Positions 24,942 to 34,253 are shown, counted from the first letter of the stretch. The stretch: 64,000 nt of DNA from Betaproteobacteria bacterium Ga0077526 (GCA_001464765.1 LNDV01000035.1:370823-434822), one strand, 5' to 3'. Translations and numbers: made by a program. The notes: a model not told the origin generated them from the sequence alone.

Positions 24942-26126
24942 ATGGCCTCGAGCAAGGTCCCCTTCCAGTGGGACGATCCGCTGCTTCTCGAGCAGCAACT
25001 CACGCAGGACGAACGGATGGTGCGCGACTCCGCGCGCGCCTATTGCCAGGACAAGCTGGCGCCCCGCGTCCTGGAAGCCTTCCGCCACGAGCAGGCGGAC
25101 CCCTCCATCTTCCGCGAGATGGGCTCGCTGGGCATGCTGGGCCCCACGATCCCCGAGGAGTACGGCGGCGCCGGCCTCAGCTACGTCTGCTACGGCCTCA
25201 TCGCCCGCGAGATCGAGCGGGTGGATTCCGGCTACCGTTCCATGATGAGCGTGCAGTCTTCGCTGGTCATGGTCCCCATCTTCGAGTTCGGTACCGAGGC
25301 CCAGCGCCGCAAATACCTGCCCAAGCTTGCCACCGGCGAGTGGATCGGCGCTTTCGGCCTGACCGAACCCAATCACGGCTCGGACCCCGCCTCGATGGTC
25401 ACGCGGGCCCGATCGGTGCCCGGCGGCTACTCGCTGAAGGGCAACAAGATGTGGATCAGCAACTCGCCGTTCGCCGACGTGTTCGTGGTCTGGGCCAAGA
25501 CCGACGACGGGCGCATCCGCGGCTTCGTGCTGGAGAAGGGCATGAAGGGGCTGTCGGCCCCGCCCATCCACGGCAAGTTCGGCCTGCGCGCCTCGCTCAC
25601 GGGCGAAATCGTCATGGACGACGTGTTCGTCCCCGAGGAAAACCGCTTTCCGGACGTCGAAGGTCTCAAAGGCCCGTTCACCTGTCTCAACTCCGCGCGT
25701 TACGGCATTGCCTGGGGTGCGCTGGGCGCGGCCGAATTCTGCTGGCACACTGCCCGGCAGTACGTGCTCGACCGGCACCAGTTCGGCCGGCCGCTCGCCG
25801 CCAACCAGCTGGTGCAGAAGAAGCTGGCGGACATGCAGACCGAGATCACGCTGGGGCTCCAGGGCTGCCTGCGACTGGGCCGCATGAAGGACGAGGGGAC
25901 GGCAGCGGTGGAGATCACCTCCATCATGAAGCGCAATTCCTGCGGCAAGGCGCTGGACATCGCGCGGGTCGCGCGGGACATGCTGGGCGGCAACGGCATC
26001 TCCGACGAGTACGGAGTCATCCGCCACATGCTCAACCTCGAGGTGGTGAACACCTACGAGGGGACACACGACGTACACGCACTGATCCTGGGGCGCGCGC
26101 AGACGGGCATCCAGGCATTCAGCTGA
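24942..26126 (+). CDS. gcdH: Glutaryl-CoA dehydrogenase
   Basis: A 394-residue protein matching the glutaryl-CoA dehydrogenase consensus throughout: SGYRSMMSVQSSLVMVPIFE, GLTEPNHGSDPASM, GLRASLTGEIVMDDVFVPEE, ARDMLGGNGISDEYG and catalytic E373 in YEGTHD. It oxidatively decarboxylates glutaryl-CoA to crotonyl-CoA. Its presence here suggests that ring-cleavage products of the operon funnel into glutaryl-CoA. SD AGGAG precedes ATG 24942. Confidence 0.95.
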   Translation: MASSKVPFQWDDPLLLEQQLTQDERMVRDSARAYCQDKLAPRVLEAFRHEQADPSIFREMGSLGMLGPTIPEEYGGAGLSYVCYGLIAREIERVDSGYRSMMSVQSSLVMVPIFEFGTEAQRRKYLPKLATGEWIGAFGLTEPNHGSDPASMVTRARSVPGGYSLKGNKMWISNSPFADVFVVWAKTDDGRIRGFVLEKGMKGLSAPPIHGKFGLRASLTGEIVMDDVFVPEENRFPDVEGLKGPFTCLNSARYGIAWGALGAAEFCWHTARQYVLDRHQFGRPLAANQLVQKKLADMQTEITLGLQGCLRLGRMKDEGTAAVEITSIMKRNSCGKALDIARVARDMLGGNGISDEYGVIRHMLNLEVVNTYEGTHDVHALILGRAQTGIQAFS

Positions 26127-26155
26127 AGAACGCATCGCTGGAGGAGCGACGACCG

Positions 26156-27169
26156 ATGTTCCATTGCAAGAAGATCCTGGCCGGCCTCGCCGGCACCACA
26201 CTCTGGTTCGCGACGGGCGCCCAGGCCGACGTGACGCTCACGGCGTCGTCGTGGGTATCGCCCACCCACTCGCTCGCGACCACGCAGGCGAAGTGGTGCG
26301 ACGATGTCGCCAAGGCCACGTCGAACCGCGTGAAGTGCAACATCCTGCCCAAGCCGGTGGCGGCACCGCCTGCCACCTTCGACGCGGTGCGTGACGGTCT
26401 GGCCGATCTGTCGTTCGGGGTGCACGGCTACATTCCGGGGCGCTTCCAGCTCACGCAGATGGTGGAGCTGCCCTTCAACGGCAATACGGCTGAAATCAAC
26501 TCGGTGGCCTACCAGCGCGTATTCGAGCGGCACCTGGCCAAGCTCAACGAACACAAGGGTGTGAAGGTGCTGGGCGTGTTCACACACGGCCCCGGCATCG
26601 TCTACAACACCAAGCGGCCCATCCAGTCGCTCGCCGACATGCAGGGGCTCAAGTTCCGCGTCGGTGGCGGTGTGGTCAACGAGATCGGCAAGGCCCTCGG
26701 CGTCAACGTCATCCTGAAGCCCGCGCCAGAGTCCTACGAGCTCATCTCCACCGGCGTGATGGACGGCGTGTTCTTCCCCGCGGAGTCGGTCGAGTCCTTC
26801 AAGCTCGACAAGCTGCTGCGCCATGCCACCACCTTCCCCGGCGGTCTGTACAACACCAGCTTCGCGTTCATCATGAACGAGGATGCCTGGTCCCGAATTT
26901 CCAAGGCGGACCAGGACGTCATCGCCAAGCTCTCCGGCGAGGCCGTCGCCCGCGCCTTCGGCAAGGCATGGGATACCGCGGACAAGTCCGCGCTCACGGC
27001 GATGCAGGCCGCCGGTGTGAAGATCGCGCCGGCCCCCAAGGCGATGATCGACGAGATCCGCGCCAAGACCGCAGCGCTGGAACAGAAGTGGATCGCCGAT
27101 GCCAAGGCCAAGGGTCTCGCGAACGCCGAACAGGTGCTGAAGGAATACCGCACGGAAGTCGCGAAGTAA
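26156..27169 (+). CDS. dctP: TRAP transporter substrate-binding protein (DctP family)
   Basis: A 337-residue periplasmic protein with signal peptide (ILAGLAGTTLWFATGAQA) and the DctP pattern: DMQGLKFRVGGGVVNEIGKA, the Arg that binds carboxylates being in KFRV. It delivers an organic acid, perhaps aromatic, to the DctQM membrane proteins encoded next. GGAGGAG lies upstream of ATG 26156. Confidence 0.93.
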   Translation: MFHCKKILAGLAGTTLWFATGAQADVTLTASSWVSPTHSLATTQAKWCDDVAKATSNRVKCNILPKPVAAPPATFDAVRDGLADLSFGVHGYIPGRFQLTQMVELPFNGNTAEINSVAYQRVFERHLAKLNEHKGVKVLGVFTHGPGIVYNTKRPIQSLADMQGLKFRVGGGVVNEIGKALGVNVILKPAPESYELISTGVMDGVFFPAESVESFKLDKLLRHATTFPGGLYNTSFAFIMNEDAWSRISKADQDVIAKLSGEAVARAFGKAWDTADKSALTAMQAAGVKIAPAPKAMIDEIRAKTAALEQKWIADAKAKGLANAEQVLKEYRTEVAK

Positions 27170-27203
27170 CCCGAGCCGGCCGCGACCTGCGGTTCAATCA
27201 GCC

Positions 27204-27701
27204 ATGAAGCAAATCGAGCGCGTGCTCGGCGTGGTGGCGGCCATCGCCCTGTTCGGGATGATGGCCATCACCTTCGCCGACGTGATCGGCCGCAAGCTGG
27301 TCGGCACCTCCATCACCGGCAGCGTCGAGATCACCGAGCTGCTGATGCTGGTGCTCATCTTCGTGGCGATTCCGCTCACGTCCCTGCACGGTGAGCACAT
27401 CGTGTTCGACCTGCTGGACCCGCTTCTTCCCCGCGGTGTGAAGACCCTGCAGCACCGCCTCGCCAATCTCGTGTGCACGAGTGTTCTCATCGGGGCGGCA
27501 TGGCTGGTGTGGGGTCGGGCGCAGCGCTCCGCGGAGTACGGCGACACCACCGCCCAGCTGGGCATCGGGCTCGCCAACTTCTACTTCCTCACCGCGGCGC
27601 TGCTGGTGCTGTGCGCCGTCATGCATCTCACGCTGGCCGTGCGGGCAAGCCCGGACTCCGACCAGTTCCACCTGCTCGCCGCCGAGAGCAAGGATGACTG
27701 A
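27204..27701 (+). CDS. dctQ: TRAP transporter small permease (DctQ family)
   Basis: A 165-residue protein with four membrane helices and the DctQ features DVIGRKLVGTSITGSVEITE in the first loop. It partners DctM in Na+-driven uptake. It ends eight bases inside the dctM gene. Confidence 0.9.
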   Translation: MKQIERVLGVVAAIALFGMMAITFADVIGRKLVGTSITGSVEITELLMLVLIFVAIPLTSLHGEHIVFDLLDPLLPRGVKTLQHRLANLVCTSVLIGAAWLVWGRAQRSAEYGDTTAQLGIGLANFYFLTAALLVLCAVMHLTLAVRASPDSDQFHLLAAESKDD

Positions 27702-28986
27702 GGCCGCGCTCGGCTTCGCGGCGATGTTCGCGCTGGCGATCCTGCGGGTGCCCATCGCCTTCAGCATGGCGATCGTGGGCTTCGTCGGCATCGGCCTCAT
27801 GCGCTCGTGGCCGGCAGCCTACTCGTCCACGGCGACCGAGATTCTCGACATCGCCAAGTACACGCTGTCGGTACTGCCGCTGTTCGTGCTGATGGGCAAC
27901 TTCGTGACCCGCGCCGGCATGTCCAAGGAGTTGTACCGCGCCGCGTACACGTTCATCGGCCATCGCCGCGGCGGCCTTGCCATGTCCACCATCCTGGCCT
28001 GCGCGGGCTTCGGCGCGATCTGCGGCTCGTCCATCGCCACCACCGCCACGATGGCTCGGGTGGCCATGCCGGAGATGCGCCGCTTCAACTACCACGAGTC
28101 GTTCGCGGCTGGCGCCATCGCCGCCGGCGGAACCCTGGGCATTCTGATCCCGCCGTCGGTCATCATGGTGATCTACGGGATCATGACCGAGACGAGCATC
28201 GGGGCCCTGTTTGCCGCGGGGATCCTTCCGGGTGTCCTCGCGACCGCACTGTACGTGACGGCCGCTGCCATCACGTCCGCGCGAGACCCAGCGCAGGGCC
28301 CGCCCGGCGAGCGCTCCGACTGGCCCACGCGCTTCAAGGCGCTGGGCGAGATCTGGAGCGTGGCCGTGCTGTTTGCCATCGTGCTGGGCGGTCTCTACGG
28401 CGGCTGGTTCACCCCGACGGAAGCCGCCGGCGTCGGCGCGGCGGGCGGCTTCTTCATCGCGCTCGCCCGGCGCCGCCTGAGTTTCCAGGCGCTGCACGAA
28501 GTCCTGGTGGACTCCGCGAGAACCACCGCGATGCTGTTCACGATCGTGATCGGCGCGTCGCTGTTCGCGAACTTCATCAACTTCACGACGCTGCCGGCTG
28601 ACCTCGACGGTTTCGTGCGGCAGTTCGCCGTGCACCCGATGCTCGTGATCGTCGCGATCTGCTTCGTCTACATCGTCCTCGGCACCGCGATGGAGTCGCT
28701 GTCGATGATCCTGCTCACGGTGCCCATCTTCTTCCCGCTGGCCCAGAGCCTCGGATTCGACCCGATCTGGTTCGGCATCCTCGTGGTGTGCGTGGTCGAG
28801 ATCGGCATGATCACCCCGCCCGTCGGAATGAACATCTTCGTATTGCGCAGTGTCGTACCGGATGTCGCCACCCAGGCCGTGTGGCGCGGCGTGATGCCCT
28901 TCGTCGTCGCCGATACCGTCCGTCTTGCGATCCTGATCGCGTTTCCGGTCATCACCCTGTGGCTGCCGAAGGCCCTCGGCCTCTGA
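27694..28986 (+). CDS. dctM: TRAP transporter large permease (DctM family)
   Basis: A 430-residue polytopic protein with the conserved GAICGSSIATTATMARVAMPEM, GTLGILIPPSVIMVIYG and C-terminal EIGMITPPVGMNIFVL motifs of DctM. The ATG at 27694 overlaps dctQ by eight bases. With DctP and DctQ it forms one complete tripartite transporter. Confidence 0.93.
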   Translation: MTEAALGFAAMFALAILRVPIAFSMAIVGFVGIGLMRSWPAAYSSTATEILDIAKYTLSVLPLFVLMGNFVTRAGMSKELYRAAYTFIGHRRGGLAMSTILACAGFGAICGSSIATTATMARVAMPEMRRFNYHESFAAGAIAAGGTLGILIPPSVIMVIYGIMTETSIGALFAAGILPGVLATALYVTAAAITSARDPAQGPPGERSDWPTRFKALGEIWSVAVLFAIVLGGLYGGWFTPTEAAGVGAAGGFFIALARRRLSFQALHEVLVDSARTTAMLFTIVIGASLFANFINFTTLPADLDGFVRQFAVHPMLVIVAICFVYIVLGTAMESLSMILLTVPIFFPLAQSLGFDPIWFGILVVCVVEIGMITPPVGMNIFVLRSVVPDVATQAVWRGVMPFVVADTVRLAILIAFPVITLWLPKALGL

Positions 28987-29014
28987 GCGCCACCCATAGA
29001 GGAGAGAGAGCGCC

Positions 29015-30127
29015 ATGAACGTCCGTTTGTCGCAAGGGAGCAACAGGTTGTCCGGTATCGCGGCGGCAGTGATCGCCGCGTGTTTCGCCACTTCGGGCGT
29101 TGCCGCCGAGTCGGAGAAGATCCTTCAGCGGTCGATGGAGCAGTTGCCCTCTCCACCGTGGGGCGCCGACGATGAACTGGGCATGGCCAACGCCATCGGC
29201 CCGGGCACCTGGGTACGTTGCGCGTGGCATCTCGCGAGCCCGAAGGCGAAGTCGTACGAGCTGTCGTACATCCGCTCCAACACCATGCCCAAGTCGCCGT
29301 TCTCCGGCCCGTACATCCAGAAGTTCAAGCCCACGGGCGGCATTCCGTTCACGGCCCACGCCTTTAACGGCGAGGAACTCGAAGCCGGCGCCGAACCCGC
29401 GGCGCAGGCCACGCAGATGGACGCCCTCGGGCACTTCGCCGTGCTGCCCGAACCCTGGAAGATGACGCCGCCGTTCCCCTCCGAGAACGCGACGTACTAC
29501 AACGGCCACAAGCAGGCAGACGTGAAGCCCACACCGGATTCGCCGCTGCTCAAGCTGGGCATGGAGAAGGCGCCGCCACTCGTGACGAGCGCCGTGCTGC
29601 TCGACGCCAAGGCCTACGTGGGCGGCGGCAAGCCGATGGAAGCGGGACAGGTCGTGACCGCGAAGGACATCGAGGACATGCTCGCGCTGCAGGGCCTGTC
29701 CGATCGCGGTATCCTCCCGGGCGACGTCGTCTACATCCGCACCGGCTGGGGCGACCACTGGAAGGACCCGGACACCGAGAAGTTCTACTACACCAAGGCG
29801 CCCGGCCTCTCCTACGACGCCGCGCAGTACCTCGGCGCCAAGCGCATCGTGGCCATCGGGCTCGACACGCCGTTCATCGACCCCGTGCCCGAAGGCATGC
29901 TGCAGGGCAAGGCTCCGCCCGCCGCGGGCACGCCGCCCGGCCTGCCCTTCGCCGTGCATCACTACATGCTCACGCAGATGGGCATCCATCACATCGAGCA
30001 CGCGAATCTCGCCGCCATCGCCGACGACAAGGTCTGGACATCGTGCACGATGGTCCTGCCGCTGCGCGAGAAGGGCGGCGCCGGTTCCGCCGTGCGGCCC
30101 GTGGCCATCGGCAAGCCCGGGCAGTGA
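29015..30127 (+). CDS. Exported cyclase-family protein with altered metal site
   Basis: A 370-residue PF04199 protein with a signal peptide (LSGIAAAVIAACFATSGVAA). The usual HxGTHxDxxxH becomes Q131-A-T-Q134-M-D136-A-L-G-H140: two of the metal-binding histidines are glutamines, a variant seen in the larger bacterial members. It could be a periplasmic hydrolase preparing a substrate for the TRAP transporter encoded just upstream, 28 bases away. GGAGAGAG precedes ATG 29015. Confidence 0.8.
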   Translation: MNVRLSQGSNRLSGIAAAVIAACFATSGVAAESEKILQRSMEQLPSPPWGADDELGMANAIGPGTWVRCAWHLASPKAKSYELSYIRSNTMPKSPFSGPYIQKFKPTGGIPFTAHAFNGEELEAGAEPAAQATQMDALGHFAVLPEPWKMTPPFPSENATYYNGHKQADVKPTPDSPLLKLGMEKAPPLVTSAVLLDAKAYVGGGKPMEAGQVVTAKDIEDMLALQGLSDRGILPGDVVYIRTGWGDHWKDPDTEKFYYTKAPGLSYDAAQYLGAKRIVAIGLDTPFIDPVPEGMLQGKAPPAAGTPPGLPFAVHHYMLTQMGIHHIEHANLAAIADDKVWTSCTMVLPLREKGGAGSAVRPVAIGKPGQ

Positions 30128-30149
30128 GGGTCTGCGTGGGCTTCCGCGC

Positions 30150-31301
30150 ATGATCGATGCCCTGCCGCTCACGGCGATCCCGCCGGAGGACGAAGCGCTT
30201 CGCGATGACGTGAAGCGCTTTCTTGTCGAAGCGTTGGCAGACATCCCGGCCGAAGTCCGCGCGCATTCGTGGACGGGCTTCGATGCCGCATTCAGCCGTC
30301 GCCTCGGCGAGCAGGGGTGGCTCGGCATCACGCTGCCCCCGGCCTACGGCGGCGGCGGGCGCAGCGCGTTCGCGCGCTTCGTGCTGGTGGAGGAACTGCT
30401 GGCGGCCGGTGCGCCGGTGTCGGCCCACTGGATCGCCGATCGCCAGAGCGCGCCGCTCATCCTCAAGTACGGCACGGAAGCCCAGAAGCGCCAGCACGTG
30501 CCGCCGATCTGCCGCGGGGAATCCTTCTTCTGCATCGGCATGAGCGAACCGGGGTCGGGGTCCGACCTCGCGAGTGTCCGAACGCGCGCCACACGCATGG
30601 ACGGCGGCTGGAAGCTCTCGGGCCAGAAGATCTGGACCACCAACGCCTACCGGTCTCACTTCATGATCGCGCTGGTGCGCACGAGCGGCACCGCCGAAGA
30701 CCGCCACGCCGGGCTCTCGCAGTTCATCATCGATCTGTCCCTGCCGGGCATCACCATCCGTCCCATCGAGGATCTCACCGGCGACCGGCACTTCTGCGAA
30801 GTCTTCTTCGACGACGTGGCGCTCGCCGATGACGCGCTGATCGGCGCGGAGGGCGAAGGCTGGGCCCAGGTGACTGCCGAACTCGCCTTCGAGCGCAGCG
30901 GTCCGGAGCGCCTCTACTCCAGCATCGTGCTGCTGGATGCCTGGGTCGAATGGCTCCGGAGCCAGACGCCCGGGGACACCGAATCGCTGCGGCTGCTGGG
31001 CAGACTCTGCTCCCACCTCGCGGTACTGCGCGCGCTGTCGGTGTCCATCACCGGCAAGCTCTCGCGCGGGGAGAGCCCCGTGGTGGAAGCCGCCCTGGTC
31101 AAGGACATGGGCACGGAGATCGAACAGCTCACCGCCACGCTGATCACCGACATGCTGGGGCGCCATCCCGACGTCTCCCCGCCGCCCGCGCTTGAGCGCA
31201 TGGTGAATTACGTGACGCAGATCTCGCCGTCGTTCTCGTTGCGCGGCGGCACGCGCGAGATTCTCCGCAGCATGATCGCCCGAGGGCTGGGTCTGCGATG
31301 A
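30150..31301 (+). CDS. Acyl-CoA dehydrogenase, first of overlapping pair
   Basis: A 383-residue protein with GMSEPGSGSDLASVRTRATR and a C-terminal GGTREILRSMIARGLGLR typical of acyl-CoA dehydrogenases that act as heteromers (steroid- and cyclic-acid-type FadE pairs). The stop overlaps the start of a second, shorter dehydrogenase (ATGA). Likely alpha-beta-dehydrogenation of a cyclic or branched acyl-CoA. Confidence 0.88.
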   Translation: MIDALPLTAIPPEDEALRDDVKRFLVEALADIPAEVRAHSWTGFDAAFSRRLGEQGWLGITLPPAYGGGGRSAFARFVLVEELLAAGAPVSAHWIADRQSAPLILKYGTEAQKRQHVPPICRGESFFCIGMSEPGSGSDLASVRTRATRMDGGWKLSGQKIWTTNAYRSHFMIALVRTSGTAEDRHAGLSQFIIDLSLPGITIRPIEDLTGDRHFCEVFFDDVALADDALIGAEGEGWAQVTAELAFERSGPERLYSSIVLLDAWVEWLRSQTPGDTESLRLLGRLCSHLAVLRALSVSITGKLSRGESPVVEAALVKDMGTEIEQLTATLITDMLGRHPDVSPPPALERMVNYVTQISPSFSLRGGTREILRSMIARGLGLR

Positions 31302-32335
31302 GCGAGAGCACCGACGATCTCTTCGCCGACTCCGTCGAGCGTCTGCTGCGTGACCAGTGCACGCCGGCCGTCGTGCGCGCCATCGAAGCCGGCGGCGATC
31401 CCGCATCTCTCTGGAACGCGCTTTCCGAGGCCGGATTCTGCGACGCGCTCGTCCCCGAGGAGCACGATGGCGCAGGGCTTGGCCTGGCCGAAGCGCTGCC
31501 CATGTTCGTGGCGTGCGGTCGATATGCGATGCCTCTGCCTCTCGCGCAAACCGCCATGGTCCGCGGCTACCTCGCGCGCGCCGGCGTGCCGCTGCCCGAC
31601 GGCCCCATCGCCATCGCGCCAGCCGCCACCGTCGCGTCGAACGGTGCCGTGTCGTGCCATCACGTGCCCGGCGCACTCGTCGCGCACTGGGTGCTGGCCG
31701 CCGTCGGGAACGAACACTGGCTGCTGCCAGTGGCCGACGCACTCCGCACGTCGACCGGCATCCACGGCTCGCTCGCGGCCGATCTGTCGTGGCCGACAGT
31801 GCCCGCCTCTACCCTGAAAACCAGCGCCCCTTTCGACGCACTGGCTGCCGGAGCGCTCGTTTCTGCGGCGCAGTCGTCCGGCACGATGGCCCGCATCTTC
31901 GACCTCACGCTCGCGCATGCCAACCGGCGCGTGCAGTTCGGCAAGCCCATCGGCAAGTTCCAGGCGATCCAGCATCAGATCTCGGTGATGGCCGAGCACG
32001 TGGCTGCGGCACGCATGGCCGTGGAACTGGCAGCGTCGGGCTTGGGCTTCGATCCGGACCCGCTGCGCGTGGCCATCGCCAAAGGCCGCATCGGTGAAGC
32101 CATCCCGACCGTTGCCGCCATTGCCCATGCAGTACACGGCGCCATCGGCATCACTGCCGAATTCGACCTGCAGCTCTACACGCGCCGGTTGCACGAATGG
32201 CGCCGCGCCTACGGCAGTGAGGCTTACTGGTACGAGCGGGTGGGCCGCGCACGGCTCGCCTCGGACGCCACGCTCACCGTCGATTTCCTGCGCTCGGCAA
32301 CCGCCGCGCGCCCCACGACAGGAACCGCTTCATGA
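31298..32335 (+). CDS. Acyl-CoA dehydrogenase, second of overlapping pair
   Basis: A 345-residue, short and divergent family member: the middle beta-domain is eroded, while the C-terminal helical domain (RRVQFGKPIGKFQAIQHQIS, AHAVHGAIGITAEFDLQLY) is conserved. The end lacks an obvious YEGxxE catalytic site, so the active site is probably formed with the preceding subunit. It overlaps its neighbours on both sides by four bases. Confidence 0.85.
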   Translation: MSESTDDLFADSVERLLRDQCTPAVVRAIEAGGDPASLWNALSEAGFCDALVPEEHDGAGLGLAEALPMFVACGRYAMPLPLAQTAMVRGYLARAGVPLPDGPIAIAPAATVASNGAVSCHHVPGALVAHWVLAAVGNEHWLLPVADALRTSTGIHGSLAADLSWPTVPASTLKTSAPFDALAAGALVSAAQSSGTMARIFDLTLAHANRRVQFGKPIGKFQAIQHQISVMAEHVAAARMAVELAASGLGFDPDPLRVAIAKGRIGEAIPTVAAIAHAVHGAIGITAEFDLQLYTRRLHEWRRAYGSEAYWYERVGRARLASDATLTVDFLRSATAARPTTGTAS

Positions 32336-33126
32336 CCGCCTTTCTGAAGATCGAGCGCGACGGCGCCGTCGTCACGCTCACGCTCAACCAGCCGGAACTG
32401 CGCAATCCGCTCACCGGCAATTCGGCGGCAGACGAGTTCGTGGTGGCCTGCAACGACATCGCGGCGGACGAGACCGTGCGCGCGGTGATCGTCACCGGCG
32501 CAGGCAAGGCCTTCTCCACCGGCGGCAACGTGCGTGACATGACCCGCTATCACGGCGATGCCATCGCCCCGGCCCGCATCCGCCAGGACTATCGCGAAGG
32601 CATCCAGCGCATCCCGCTCGCGCTCCACAACCTCGATGTCCCGACCATCGCGGCGGTCAACGGCCCGGCCATCGGTGCCGGCTGCGATCTCGCGTGCATG
32701 TGTGACATCCGCATCGCTTCCGAGAACGCGAGCTTCGCCGAGAGCTTCGTCAAGCTGGGCATCATCCCGGGCGACGGCGGCGCCTGGCTCCTGCCGCGCA
32801 CGGTGGGCATGTCACGGGCGGCGGAGATGACCTTCACCGGCGAGGCCATCGACGCGCAGACCGCGCTCCAGTGGGGCATGGTGTCGCGCGTGGTGCCGCA
32901 CGATGAACTCCTGGACCACGCCCGCGATCTGGCGAACCGCATCGCCGCCAACCCCGGCCCGGCTCTGCGCATGGCCAAGAAACTGCTGCGCGAAGGCCAG
33001 CACCTGCGCATCGATTCGCTCCTGGAGATGTCGGCCGCCTTCCAGGCGCTGGCGCACAAGACGCCGGAGCACCGCGAAGCCGTGCAGGCCTTCATCGAGA
33101 AGCGCCCGCCTAAGTTCACGACCTGA
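32332..33126 (+). CDS. Enoyl-CoA hydratase/isomerase
   Basis: A 264-residue crotonase-fold protein with the oxyanion-hole segments FSTGGNVRDM and NGPAIGAGCDLACMCDIRIA. FVKLGIIPGDGGAW contains one acidic residue position (Asp) where the hydratase catalytic Glu is expected. It would hydrate or isomerise the product of the dehydrogenase pair. ATGA overlap with the preceding gene. Confidence 0.9.
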   Translation: MTAFLKIERDGAVVTLTLNQPELRNPLTGNSAADEFVVACNDIAADETVRAVIVTGAGKAFSTGGNVRDMTRYHGDAIAPARIRQDYREGIQRIPLALHNLDVPTIAAVNGPAIGAGCDLACMCDIRIASENASFAESFVKLGIIPGDGGAWLLPRTVGMSRAAEMTFTGEAIDAQTALQWGMVSRVVPHDELLDHARDLANRIAANPGPALRMAKKLLREGQHLRIDSLLEMSAAFQALAHKTPEHREAVQAFIEKRPPKFTT

Positions 33127-33137
33127 CGGAGCCCGCC

Positions 33138-34253
33138 ATGCCGACGCGCCCGCCCTTTGCCGCCGATCATGTCGGCAGTCTCCTGCGGCCCGCCGCGCTG
33201 CGCGACGCACGCACAGCCTTCAAGCGGGGTGAGCTGAGTCGCGAAGCGTTGACCGCGGCGGAGGACGACGCTGTCCGCGATGTCGTCCGCAAGCAGGAAG
33301 CCATCGGTCTGCACTCCATCACCGACGGTGAGTTCCGCCGGGACTGGTGGCACATCGACTTCCTGGAGCAACTGGACGGCGTGGAGGCCCGGAGGGATCC
33401 CACCACGGCGAGCTTCCACGGCGCGGACGAAGTCGTGCCGGTGCTCACGGTCACGGGCAAGGTCCGCCACGTGCGGCCCATCTTCGTGGAGGCGTTCCGT
33501 TCTCTGAAGTCGGCCACCCAACGCACCGCCAAGCTCACCATCCCGTCGCCCGCCATGCTCCACCTGCGTGGCGGACGACCGGCCATCGACCGCGACACCT
33601 ACCCCGATCTCGATGAGTTCTGGGCCGATGTCGCCGCGGCCTACCGTGCCGAGATCGCCGCGCTTGCCGAAGCGGGCTGCACCTACCTGCAACTGGACGA
33701 CGTGAGCTTCGCCTACCTGTGCGACCCGAAGATCCGCGAGGGCTACGTCGCCCGCGGCGACGACCCTGCGGCGGCTCCGCACACCTACATACGGGTGATC
33801 AACGAAGCTCTGCGCGACCGCCCCGCGAACATGGCGGTGACGATCCACACCTGCCGCGGCAACTTCAAGAGCACGTGGATGGCCAGCGGCGGCTATGAGC
33901 CCGTGGCCGAGGCACTGCTGAGCGGATTGGACGTGGACGGCTACTTCCTGGAGTACGACACCGAGCGCGCCGGCGGCTTCGAACCGCTGCGCTTTCTCGC
34001 CAAGGGCAAGAAGGTCGTGCTCGGCCTGGTGACGAGCAAGAGCCCCGAACTGGAAAGCGTCGACGCGCTACGCCGCCGCATCGACGAGGCCGCGCAGTAC
34101 GTCCCGCACGAGAATCTCTGCCTCAGCCCGCAGTGCGGCTTCTCCTCCACACATCACGGCAATGCGCTCACGGAAGAGGATCAGTGGGCGAAGCTGGCGC
34201 GGGTGGTGGAAGTGGCGCAGACAAGCTTGCCCGAACCTTCCCGCCGACCTTGA
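33138..34253 (+). CDS. MetE C-terminal-like (cobalamin-independent methionine synthase family) protein
   Basis: A 371-residue protein equivalent to the catalytic half of MetE. Zinc ligands are all visible: H237-x-C239 (TIHTCRGN), E272 (FLEYD) and C333 (SPQCGFSS). The N-terminal MetE domain is absent, as in the short methyltransferase-like proteins. Members may transfer methyl groups to or from thiols other than homocysteine. It closes an operon of acyl-CoA enzymes, which is an odd setting; demethylation of a methoxylated substrate is one speculative role. Confidence 0.82.
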   Translation: MPTRPPFAADHVGSLLRPAALRDARTAFKRGELSREALTAAEDDAVRDVVRKQEAIGLHSITDGEFRRDWWHIDFLEQLDGVEARRDPTTASFHGADEVVPVLTVTGKVRHVRPIFVEAFRSLKSATQRTAKLTIPSPAMLHLRGGRPAIDRDTYPDLDEFWADVAAAYRAEIAALAEAGCTYLQLDDVSFAYLCDPKIREGYVARGDDPAAAPHTYIRVINEALRDRPANMAVTIHTCRGNFKSTWMASGGYEPVAEALLSGLDVDGYFLEYDTERAGGFEPLRFLAKGKKVVLGLVTSKSPELESVDALRRRIDEAAQYVPHENLCLSPQCGFSSTHHGNALTEEDQWAKLARVVEVAQTSLPEPSRRP

